Made by a program: the position numbers and the translations under genes. Positions 10,601-22,600 of a stretch of DNA of 64,000 nucleotides are shown in pieces. The DNA is from Gambelia wislizenii (taxonomy: Eukaryota; Chordata; Lepidosauria; Squamata; Crotaphytidae): NCBI GenBank assembly GCA_030847615.1, contig JAUMIR010000004.1, forward strand, positions 98,470,001-98,534,000, read 5' to 3'. How positions within the stretch are numbered: position 1 is the first letter of the stretch; every line of letters begins with the position of its first letter. The notes under the pieces were generated by a model, which was not told where the DNA came from, did no database searches, and saw only the letters and a program-made list of their open reading frames with translations.

Positions 10601-13600
10601 TCCTCTGAAAGATGGGATCCACAGGGTCAGCTGGTCGATCCTCGACTTTCAGGTCTAGAGCGTGTGACATCCTCACCATCTGTTCCCCGAAGGCTCGGAC
10701 GTCATCTGTCGGGGAAGTGGAATCGTCGTCCATGAGCTCTGACTTTGGGGACGGCAGATAGGGCCTGTAAAATTCCGAGGAAACAACTGACTCAGATGAA
10801 GATGCATCAGGCGAACGGCTTCTAGGCCGGGTTGGCGTGAGAGAACGAGGCTGAGGGGTTGGTGGAGTTCGTGGCAGAGGTCGATGCTCAAGCGGCGAAA
10901 CCTGAACAGTAGCATCCCGTTGTGAAGCAACATCCAAAATCACGGGTGAGCGAGAACGTGGTCTCGGAAGCAAGGGTTGTGATACCTCAATAAGATCTCC
11001 TCTGGGGTTGAAGATTTGCAACCCTGACGGAGAGCCCAGATGAGTTCTGCTAATGGAGCGGGCCAAATCATATGCAGAGTAAGCTGGTACATCTTCTCTG
11101 ATGGAGGGAATGAGAGGTCGAGGCAGGTCTTCGGATTCGACAATCTCCACATCGACGTCCGAAGAGTGACGTCGGAGAAGTTGGTCCCGTGACACAACTA
11201 GAGCTGGTGATGATTCCACACGCTTTGCAACATCCACGGCAGGGGAAAGCTCAACAGTCACAACATCCAAAGATCGAGGAGGGGTCCGCAGATCACGGGC
11301 TGCCACATCAGGAGTGGACGGCGGTGGAGGGCGGAGGAACGCATTATCAGAGCCCTTCAGATCCCGAGGGGGGACTTGTGGAACAACACGCTCCGCCGGC
11401 TTGACTTTCTTATCTTTATCCATCTTGCCCTCTGAATGTTTGGAGAGATGCTTCTCCTTTTTCTTTTTCTTAGCCGGTTCCGAGGACGAACCAGAAGCGG
11501 TGGAAGAGGGCTTTCACCCATAGCCTGCTTAGAGGTCGATGGGGTTGGCTCTTTAGCCTTCTCCAAACGGTCTCGAGTCGAATCCGAGGATACACGTCGG
11601 TGGGCAGAGTGTAAGGCCTCGGGATCTGACGCAGTGGAACGACGCCTCGAAGGGCTTCGAGACCGACGGCGCTTCTGACCAGAGGATGGTGGGGATCAAG
11701 AGCGTTCACGGCCCCGAGACCCCGATGGAGGAGCCGAAGCTGAAGCAGGTGGTGAGGTCGGGAGCAAGGCCTTTTCATATAAGAAAGATTTAAGCCGTGA
11801 GAGCCTATGCTTCCTGGCCTGCGGGGTGAAAGCTTTACAATGGACGCAAGCGTCTACATTGTGGGATTCTCCCAAACAGATCAAGCAGCAGGAATGCCCA
11901 TCCACATTTGGGAGTTTCGCTTGGCAGATCACGCACCGCTTAAATGCCCCTTTAGTAGACATCATAAATCACAATACCGCAGAAGTCGTCAAGGGTAGAA
12001 TCATCGTCAAGCCAGTCCAAGGTCAGTAACAGAGAGCAGAAATAGCGACAAGCTGAGGGAGCGAGCAGAAATCGTAGTCAAAAGCCAGAAGAAGTGATCA
12101 AAAGCCAAAATACTAGAGTCAGACACCAAAGCTGTTGGGAGTAGTGAAAAAACGTCGTCAAAAGAGCAAGCCAAGTCAAAACCAATAAAATCTCAAGAAC
12201 ACCTAGCGCACAGAAGTTCCTTAAGCTGCTAACACAGCGGAAAGAAAGGAACTGAGGGGATTTTAGGCGGGAAGCCCTTATAAGGGACCGTTAGGATGGG
12301 CGGAGTTACCACCAAAAATGTATCAAAGCACATTCTGCCTAGCGATTCTAGAAGTTTCCGAAGCTCTGCGCAGGCGCAGGAGTAATCCAACTGTGTGATT
12401 CACAGAGACCACGAAGAAGATGTGTGCTTTGTCTTTGTCTTTTTCTTCCTCTGCTTCTCTGCTTTTGAGGAAGTAGAAGAGTCCCAGTCTCGGCTTGACC
12501 CGGATGGCTTCGATCCAGATTGGTCTCGGTCAGATTTAGATAAACTATGGGTGTCCTTAGCTCGCAACATAGCCACGGAATGGGAGGCATCCCGATCACG
12601 GTCCTGAGTGGTTGAGGTGGACGTGTCTCGGGCCCAATCCACCGACATCGACTTGTGTACTTTGGTATCGGATGTTACACAGTCCTGTCTTGAAGCAGTC
12701 AATGTCAAAGCCTCAGTATCAGAGGCTGTACCCACATGGCAACAACAGGATGGGCTGATGGAATGGGTTCTATGCCATTTAGCAGGGCTTCTCGAACCCG
12801 ACTTGCCCCGTTTCCTGGAAGAAGTTTTCTTCACAGGGGTAGCTATAGACTTGGAAGCTGCTGAGGCCGATGTTGATGGTGCGGAGTATGGCACCAATGC
12901 CTTCTCATATAAAAACAACCGAAGCAAAGACATTCGCTGCTTTGGGGCCTGAGGAGTAAAGGCCCTGCAGGGAGGGCAGTTTTCCACATTATGGGCTTCA
13001 CCCAAATAAATGAGGCATTTAGAGTGCCCATCAGAGCTGGGCAACTTAGCCTGGCAGATTACGCACCGTTTAAAAGCGGCAAGCTTTGAAGCCATTTTAC
13101 AGTACCTCAAGAGAATAACCGACAGTCCAAGTAGTCACCAGCTGAATCAGACAAAACCAGAGGGTGAGACGAAGAATAGTCAAGCAGTCCAAGGGTCGAG
13201 GCATGAGAGACAAATCACCGAGTCAGCAATTCAAGTCCAAAATCCAAAAGAAGTCACTAAAATCAGCCAATCCGAGTCAAAAAACCGTAGTCCAAAACCA
13301 AAAGAGAAAACAATCCTAAAAGGAGCAAGGTTCCTAGCGTGCTGCTCGTGCGGGGTGGATAAATAGGAACTGAGGGGAATAGGCAATATCACCTCAGAGC
13401 GGCTGTTGGAGTGGGCGGGGCTACCACCAAAAATTATCTGCTTAGTGATTCTAGAAGGTTCTGAGTGCTCTGCGCAGGCGCAGGAATTACCCAGCTGTGT
13501 GGATTCAGAGACCATGAAGAAGATCTAGGAAATGTTAAAGTTGCAAATGCAGATGTTACAAAGTTTGAAAAATCACACACATTCCTTTTACAACACAGTA

Positions 13601-16600
13601 CTGTACTTATCCACATAGCTGAAAAGATTTACAAAACCCAAAGTTCAGAATATGTTTACAGATTAAGTATTCAGAATTATTTTTTTTTCCTACTGACAGG
13701 CTTTTATTAAATTTTCATCGTTTATACATTACATTTCCAGTTGAACAGACATATATAGAAATCATGTTATGTTTCTCCATTATATCTCATTACTTCTGAT
13801 TGTTGTTTCATAAACATGATACAGTAAATAAAGTTTTAACAATTAATATCACCCAAATTGTCTCTATGTCTCTGATTCTATACAAGCTAACTTTGTTAAT
13901 ATTTACAAGCTATATTTTCCATTAATTAAATTTCCAAATCTTTTTATACAAATTGTCATTGACTTGTTTTCCTAATAAATGTTAATACATAGATCTTCTC
14001 CTATGGACTTCCTTTATATATTCCTTGGGTTGACCTGTAGCCTTTCCTAAACGTTTCCCTATAGTCTCCTTAATCTTCAGTTATGTTATCGTACATATCA
14101 AAACCTGTTACTAATATTTCCTGCTCCAAACATCTAGCCTCTATACTTAGAATCCACTCTTATTTTCTGTTTTACAAATTGCATAGTTTCTTATAAACAC
14201 CACGTTGTATTTCCATTTATAACACAGTGTTTACCAAACAAAATGTATTTTGCTTATATAATATTTTTTTTCCCCCTCTGAGTTAACCTCCTAGTTTGAT
14301 AGGTATTCCATTAAGAGTACTGTCTGACTCCTCAGATTTTTCCCAGAATTCTAGCAGCGGTTTCCAAGCCTCTTTAGTCCTTTGATTATTAAATTGTCTC
14401 AATCTGTTTGTAAGTTTGTCCATCTCAATTAAATCCCATAGCTTAGCCCTCCATTCATTGATGGATGGTTCTTCTTTTAACTTCCATTTTTTTGCGACAG
14501 TCATTCTAGCTGCTGAAACCATATACAATATGTTTTTCCAGTATTTTCCCTCTTCCGTCTTATTTAATCCTTTAATTATGTTTAATAAGTAAAGCTCTGG
14601 GGAAATTTTATCTTAAAGATATTATTTATCTGAGTATGTACTTTACACCAGAATCTCTTTACTTTAGGACAATTCCACCATAGGTGTATCAGGGAGCCCT
14701 GGGCCTTTTCACATTTCCAGCAGTTTTTATTGACCATTATTCTCATTTTGTTTAATCTTATTGGCGTAAAGTACCATCTGTGAGATACTTTAAGGTAATT
14801 TTCCTTTAAAGATTGGCACGCTGTGAATTTCATGGTTCTTCTTCTTGCTGTCACCCAGTCCTCCAATGCTATATTGTGGCCCACATCCTGGGCCCATTTC
14901 ACCATGTAATCCTTAATGAATTCTTGTTCTAGTTTTCTGGCGTGCAAGAGTTTATAAATTTTTGATATTAGTTTCTTTGAAGATTTCGCCCATATTAATT
15001 TGTCCAATTCATTAGATTCTGCCTCTATTCCATCCTTTTTTATGTCTTCATTATATCTTTCCTTATAGTTGGTAATAGGAGAACCAGTTGATGTTGAATT
15101 GCCTGGTTGTTTGTTCTTTACTTTTAAGTACTCTTATACCTTCATTACTTGTTTCCGTTAAGTCTGAATATCTCAACCAGGGGTTGGATCTATTCCATCT
15201 TGACTGGAATGCCTCCTGCATTGAGGTCCAGATTGGTATTTTGTAGTAAAATTTCTCTTTAATCCTCACCCATACTTTAAGCAACCCTCTTCTTACACAA
15301 TGGTTGTCAAATTCTTTATTTACTTTATTTTCCCCATAAATCAAGTACGCATGCCAACCATAACATGTATTCTGTTTCTCTACATTCAATATCTTTTCGT
15401 TTTCTAGAGTTATCCAATCTCTTGGCCATATGAGGGCCACCGCTTCATAGCAGACTCTTAGGTCGGGTAGCCCCCATCCTCCCCTCTCCTGGTCATCTAT
15501 CAAATTACACCATTTAACTCTTGCCTTCTTTTTGTCCCAGATGTACTCTTTTAATGTTTTTTCCCAATTCTCAAAGATCTCATTATTAATTACTGGCAGG
15601 TTCTGAAAGAGGTATAACATCTTAGGGAGTATGTTCATTTGAATTATTACTATTTTCCCTAGTATTGACAGGTTTAATCTCTTCCATACAGTTAAATCCT
15701 TTTTAATTCCGTCCCAGACTCTTTTGTAGTTGTTGTCGAATAAATCTCCAGTTCTCTTTGTAATATTAATGCCTAAATATTTAACTTCTTTTGCTATTTC
15801 ACATCCGGTCATGTTTTGAAGTTCTTTTTCTTCTGTTTTACTCATATTTTTGGTCAGATTTTGGTTTTATTCTTATTAATTTTAAATCCTGAGTATTTAC
15901 CAAATTGAGTTAAGGTGTCCATTAATTCTTTTACCTGTTCTAGTGGGTTTTCCAAAGTAATGACTAAATCATCTGCAAACGCTCTCAGTTTATATAGTTG
16001 TCCTCTGATTCTTAACCCCTGGGATCTTTATATTTGATCTGATACTGTTATTCAAAACTTCTAGTACAGTAATAAAGAGTAACGACGATATGGGACAGCC
16101 TTGTCTTGTACCTTTTCTAATATTGATGTTTCCTGTTTTTTCTCCGTTAACAAGTAATTGCGCTTTCTGTTCTTTATATATCAACTGAATTCTTTTTATG
16201 AATTAAGAATTCAGAATTATCAAAAAAGCCCAGAAAGAAGTAATTAACACAGTAATAGTGGAGTTGCTCCTTTCACATTGTGCTCAGCTGTTTTATTCTC
16301 TGTGTAAAATTTTCCAGATATGGCTGGTAAGTTAAAACTCTTTAAAACAGAGCTGGTAAAATTACATTTTCTCCCTACAATTTCCCTTGTCCTCCCCTGT
16401 GATCTCCCTTCTAAACTTACTCTGCCCTCAAGGTGTCCCTAACCCAGAACCAACCACTTGTTCTAGTTATTCTGCAGGCAAGCATGTATATAACTTTGCT
16501 TGATGTAGTCCTGTTTCTGCTTCAATAATCTTAAATTATTGAAAATGCTGGAGAGATAATAGGATGGAGTTGGGCAAATTCCCCCATTGCAAGCCCTCCA

Positions 16601-19600
16601 TAAGGTGTATGATGCCAGGGGAAATGGCCATGCCTGATGTCCTTGGCTTCATTGCATAATGCAGCAAAATCCCCCCCCCCAACTACCAGTTTCAGTTTCA
16701 GAAGTGCTCCTGCAACCAGTACCTGGAAAGGAGGCTTTGCTCTCTCTATGCTCCCCTCTATTGCTAAGGACCCAAGGTGGGCGAAACCATCAACCCCAAT
16801 ATTACACCTATAATATTGGTGTAATGAGGCCAGGGGTTGAGTCTTGGGTGGCAATTCACTTCCTCTCCTCCATCCTTGCACCAATAGGAAGAGATGCGCT
16901 TAACAGTGCTAGCTTCAGAGGTAACCAGTTTGCTTTCTCTCCTCCTTCAGTGAAAAGAAACCACAAACTACTTTAAGGTGGTATGTTTAGGAGCTGGTTG
17001 AGTGGGAGACAATGGCTGAGATCTTGCATCAAGCAGGCAGAGCGTAACACTCTGCCCATACAGTGCATTCCCCACCCGTGGCCATTTATGTCTTTTCTTG
17101 GACAGGATGCAAGGAACAATCCTCTAGCCCTTTTGCACTCTGTCATCCTGCCTATAGCTGTCAAGTCCCAGGAGGGGGCACTGCTGGTGCTGCTGCTTAT
17201 TGGTGGGGAGGGGAAGAATCAGATTGTGTCATCACAGAGGGGGGAGGGAATGGGAGTGTACTCATACTTAGATTGCACCCTTCTATCCCTTCCCCTCAGA
17301 GCTACACCATATGAACTCATAGAATTGTAGAGTTGGAAGAGACCACGAGGGCCATCCAGTCCAACCCCCTGCCACGCAGGAATCACGATCAAAGAATCCC
17401 TGACAGGTGGCCATCCAGCCTCTGTTTAAAGACCTCCAAGGAAGGAGACCCACCACACTCCGAGGGAGTGTGTTCCACTGCTGAACAGCTCTTACTGTCA
17501 GAAAGTTCCTCCTAACGTTAAGGTGGAATCTCTGTTCCTGGAGCCTGCATCCATTGCTCCGTGTTCAAGTCTCTGGAGCAGCAGAAAACAAGCTTGCTCC
17601 ATCCTCAATGTGATACCCCTTCAAATACATAAACAGGGCTATCATATCACCCCTTAACCGTCTTTTTTCCAGGCTAAACATACCCAGCTCCCTAAGTCTT
17701 TCTTTCCTCATAAGGCATGGTTTCCAGACCTTTCACCATTTTAGTCGCCCTCCCCTGGACACACTCCAATTTGTCAATATCCTTTTTGAACTGTGGTGCC
17801 AAGAACTGGACACAGTATTCTAGGTGAGGCCTGTCCAAGGCAGAATAGAGTGGCACTATTACTTCCCTTGATCTAGACACTATACTTTTATTGATGCAGC
17901 CCAAAATTGCATTGGCCTTTTTAGCTGCCGCATCACACTGTTGACTCACATTCAACTTGTGGTCTACTAGGACTCCTAGATCCCTTTCGCACATAGTCTT
18001 GTTCAGCCAGGTCCCCCCCTCCTGTATCTAAGCATTTCGTTTTTCCGCCCTAAGTGCAGTTCCTTACATTTCTCCGTATTGAATTTCATTTTTAGGCAGC
18101 AGCGGCAGCAGCAACAGCTGCAGCAGCAGTTGTTTCTTCCCCTCCTGAGATTTGACAGCTGTGTGTGTGTACGTGGACGGAGGGAATTTTGGGTGTTGCA
18201 CAAATAATAGCATCTTGCACTCTGACTAAACAAGGATATGTACATGTGTAAGCCACACTGATTCCAGTCAATGTCCACACTGTCTCCAGATAGAGACTAG
18301 TTAGAAACAGTCTCCAGTTAGAGACTAAAGATAACAGCATGGATTCTCTTCATGAAGCAGGTTTCATGAATCCTCCCTCTAGGAGGTATTGGGGTTGGCA
18401 AGGAGCCTCCAACAGGCCTGATTCCAATTCTTTGGGGCCAGAAGCTTTCCTCCTTCTGCACTATATAAGTAGGAAGGAGTCTTTCAATTTCTCATGCAAG
18501 TATACAAACCTACCTCATGCTGGTCTCTCAGAAGCTTGATGAGCTGACTGTAAACCTCTTCTGCTTTCTGAGACATTCTGACATCCTCATGATGGATGAA
18601 GATAAAGTCACCCTCGTCATCTGTGGGAGGCGAAGGGAGCTGTACAAGCAAAGCAGGGGGAAAAAAACACCAGAGGCTAAGAATATAGTTTTTTTTTTAA
18701 AATCAAGCCTAAGAATACAACATATTTAATTAGAGAGATATTTAATCAGAGAGAATTTTCACAGCCCGAAAAAACCAAAGGAAAATTTATAGAGAGAGTG
18801 ATTCCTACAATTTCTCTGAACAAACTGGAACATAATGGAAGGAAAACATTTCCCTAAACTGAATCCACACCAGCACTGTGGCTATATCCCATCCCCGCAA
18901 ATGTTCCAGTATTTGGGGCCAGTGCGATGAAGTCCAGGATGCTGGACTTAGGAGCAAAGAGCCCAGGTGCAAATATCCATCCAATTTTCAAACTTACTGG
19001 ATTTTACCTGCCCCCACCCCATAATACAATCTATCACTCCAGTTGGGTATGAAGCAAAAAAGGTAGTCTCAGCTCAGTGTGGAGGAAACATAATAGTATA
19101 ACCAGTACATCATTTCATCTGCACACACCACCCATTCACATGTATGCTCCCTAATCTCACAACTGTGCAAGGTTTAACATTTACCTGCCCCACTAGAAAA
19201 GCTCTAACTTTGGGAAGCTGCACCTCACAGTCTTGGAATAAGTTTGATGCAGAATGCCCGTAAGCAAGAAAGGATAAGGTGTAACCATGTTCTGGGATTT
19301 AATAGCAGTTGGGTTGGCTTTTGTTTTAAGAAGAATTCACTGAATAATTTACAACTTAATATTAAATAAATGATAATAAGGGGGGGGGGGAAAGACTCCT
19401 GAAACTCAAGTAGGTGAGGTGGTTTGTGATAACAACCACAAAGAGAGCTAGTGCAGGATGGTCATCTGAAGCAATTATTAGAAATGACTGTCTAATTATG
19501 TTAATGAAATACACAATTGTTTTAAAAGATAAATCCATAAGGGGTGTGTAACAGCATCAAATGATGTAAATTGGCACAGATGGCATCCCCTTCAAAATAC

Positions 19601-22600
19601 GCTAGCCTTGATATACTTCTCAGCATCTCTCTGCTAACCTTGGAAATGTCGACCAACTTGCCATTTTTTGCCAGCTCTATCTTTGGGTCCAAACTCTTGG
19701 CTGTTCTCAAATACATCTTGGCTTGTTCAACATCATTTTGCTTCTTTGCTTGGATTGCAGCCTTTAGGTACTGTTTCTTTCTGCTTTCTAGAAATTCAAG
19801 ATGCTCTCTAGCTGGAAAAAATAAAATAAAAATCAACTTTAAAAAAAGTTTCACTTATTGAACACAAGGAAGATCCTTTAGCATTTTTATACTTTTCACT
19901 TAATCACATATAATCAGGGAAAATGTAGTTCCTCCAAGGCTATTTTTGAAGTCCTCAGCACCTCACCCCAAATTGGCCAAAACTGGTTCTCCATATCCTG
20001 GTTCACTTCCTCTTTTTAAAAAGAAGACGCTTCTGAACCCAAAACATGGAGAGGGGTGGGAGACATTTTTGGTCAAAAAATAGTTCAGGAGCAGGAATGT
20101 TGGGGAACAATGTGAACATGACTATGCAAGGCTTCATAGTCAGTGCGTCCCCCAACCCTGGGCAGTAGTCCACCCCAACACAAGAGAAAACAAGAACAAA
20201 GCTCAAACCTAGCCAAAGGCAAATTGCTACACTATATTTTCAATGAGAAATTTCATTTTTATGATGACAAAACAGGATGATGAGGGCAAGATTTATACAA
20301 ATTGATAGGAGTTCAAAACCAACCATGAATCATGCCATCCTCAAGTCACAATGTAACTTACATGGGTTATTTGAACTGGAATCATCATTTCTGTACCATG
20401 CCTAGCACATTTTTTTTTTTAAAATAATTAGATATTTATACCTCGCCCTTCAGCCACAAAGGCTATCAGAGTGGCTTACAAATTGTTTTAAGCAATAACA
20501 ATTTACACATCTATACTGCATTAATCAGTTTCCAATGTGTATTAACATACAAAGGCAATATGTTGTAAAAATAAAAATATTATGTAGTATGTGGTATTAT
20601 GTAATAAAAATGAAAATGTAAGAAAACCAAAAACATTATACTTTTGAAAATATCTTCAAACTCAAAAAAGTGACACTTTCAGCCTCTGAGTAGTAGCATC
20701 AGAAGAACCAGCTGATGGCATGGAGATACACATACAAATGTTGTTGGGGTGTCTTGGTGAATTTCTGAATTTTCCCTAGCAGAGTTCTTGCTCTGTTCAG
20801 AATGCGAGATATAGCCATTAGCTGTAGTCAGGGGTAAGAAAATCTTGCCTGGGTCAGATTAGACCATGACAACCTCTCCCTTTTTGTTTTTACTTCCCCT
20901 GCAGCAGGGGTAGGGAACATGTGGCTCTTCAGATGACAACTACCACCATCCAAGCTGCCCAGGGCTGATAGTAAATGGAAGCCCACAGGTTCTCTAGCCA
21001 TGTCCAGCAGTATATGGACAGGGCACTGGAGAGGCATCTCTAGCACAATTTGTTCCTTAGACACTATTCTGTAGGCCTCCTACAGAAACGGATCTGGTAG
21101 GAAGGTCCTACCATACGACAAGATGTTCAACTAAATTTTGTCCTTTGCTCCTCTCCTTTTACTTTCATCCTAAAAAAAAGGACACCAAAGCTTAGCATCA
21201 AGCTAAATTGGTGAAATGGAAAAGACTATAGTTTCTTGTTCACATGCTAATAGCAACAGAAAGAATGAGGCATTGGATACTTACTGTCAAGGATCATTCA
21301 GAGTTAGTGCCAAGGAGTAACCCACACAGTTTGGTGAGTTCCTCCTTGGAACAATCAGAGACTGTGTTTTTATTGCCCATTTACTTCAATCCACACTCTG
21401 CACCAAAACCCTGTACAGTCTGCACACAATACTGTAGTGACAGTATGTAAACACACAGAAATATTTGTGGGAGAAGCTTTTCTCACCACAGGGATGTATA
21501 GACTATGCTGTTAACAGCCCAGAGAGAACTGCACAACCATGGCTCCTGCATATCTCCCTTTTTCACAGTACAGCTGCCAACCTCTTCCTAATCTGTGCAA
21601 TCTACCCAGTCAGTCATGCAAAACTAAATCACTCTGATAAGTTTACTTGCCAGGCTTTGACTCAGTCAGAATAGCTGAACTGTGTGTGAAAAGTAGGTAT
21701 TTAGAAGGGGGAAGGGAGGACATGAAGAAAGAAAAAATGATATTGTCTTCAGGAAGACAAGATCTTGCACTAAATCCTTAAGGCTTCTATATGATCACCT
21801 ATCCAGAGAACGAGAGCCAGCATGGTTTAGAGGTTTGAGCACTGGAGCTATGACTCTGGAGACCAAGGTTCAAATCCCTGCTCAGCCATGGAAAGCCACT
21901 GGGTGGCCCAGGGCAAGTCACACTCTCTCAGCTCTAGAGGAAGGAAAAGGCAAACCCCCTTTGAACAAATCTTGTTAAGAAACCCTGTGATATATTCGCC
22001 TTAGGGTTGCTGTAAATTGGAAATGACTTGAAGGCACACAACAACATCCTGAGAACATACACTCATTCTTTTGAGCTGAAAAATGAAAAGAGGACAGATA
22101 CCACCTAAGGGTGGTCAAGTTTTCTCAAATACAGGATTGTTGCCTGTGTTCAAACACTTAAGACAATGCAAATGTTTAACATATCTCTGTGGAATGTGTG
22201 TGTCAAATGACTGCTGATGAGAAAGACTAAATGCTGATGAGTCTGGACAAAATAATAGTACACTACTTAGAACTTACATTCAAAAGATTCTGTATATTAA
22301 GCACACGTTTAAATGCTTACTTCAATGTATTCATCACATGCCTACTACTTTTTGTTCTAGCCTTAGATGGACAGAGACTTTATTTATTTTATTCAAATAT
22401 TCTACCTTCCTCCCACAAATGAGATTCAGAGCAGCTTATAATAAAATGGTACAGACACATGTAACTAATAAAAGCACTAACATTTGAAAATACATCATTT
22501 ATTTGTGACAACTGCCTGCCTTTTTCTATCACTCTTCAAGTACCTGAAAAAAATGCCAGCATACTTCCATGGTATAGCCAGAGGGTCACAGTTCTTTCAA

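Larger units (their letters stand above)
6206..12422 (-). mobile_element. DIRS-like retrotransposon B, near full length, inserted in element A
   Basis: It is 6.2 kb with inverted terminal repeats (6,247-6,407 and 12,246-12,404), an internal complementary region (6,495-6,583), and gag, RT/RNase H and tyrosine recombinase regions in DIRS order on the minus strand. AGATG sits at both borders (6,201-6,205 and 12,418-12,422), and its complement lies at the joined-ends point of the internal region (6,547-6,551). There is no long target-site duplication, as expected for recombinase-mediated insertion of a circle. Gag and RT/RNase H carry stops or frameshifts; the recombinase frame is open. Confidence 0.93.
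3431..13524 (-). mobile_element. DIRS-like retrotransposon A, internally deleted, interrupted by element B
   Basis: The left end (GGTCAGGTTGCTTACC) is at 3,431 and the right inverted terminal repeat is at about 13,365-13,524, ending CATGAAGAAGAT. Excluding B (6,206-12,422) it is about 3.9 kb. It keeps both inverted terminal repeats, an internal complementary region (3,687-3,776), a decayed recombinase region and gag. The RT and most RNase H sequence is missing; gag is joined directly to the RNase H/recombinase part near 5,155. Such a copy could only have moved with proteins supplied in trans. It lies in CC2D1B intron 16, sense to the gene. Confidence 0.88.

Noticed and set aside
10257..11523. 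Plus-strand frames of 70-90 codons
   Set aside because: They are antisense shadows of the DIRS B gag frame.
18094..18131. CAG/CTG triplet tract as a polyglutamine-coding exon
   Set aside because: It lies next to a truncated CR1 in CC2D1B intron 16, the family has no Gln run at this point, and no splice sites fit.
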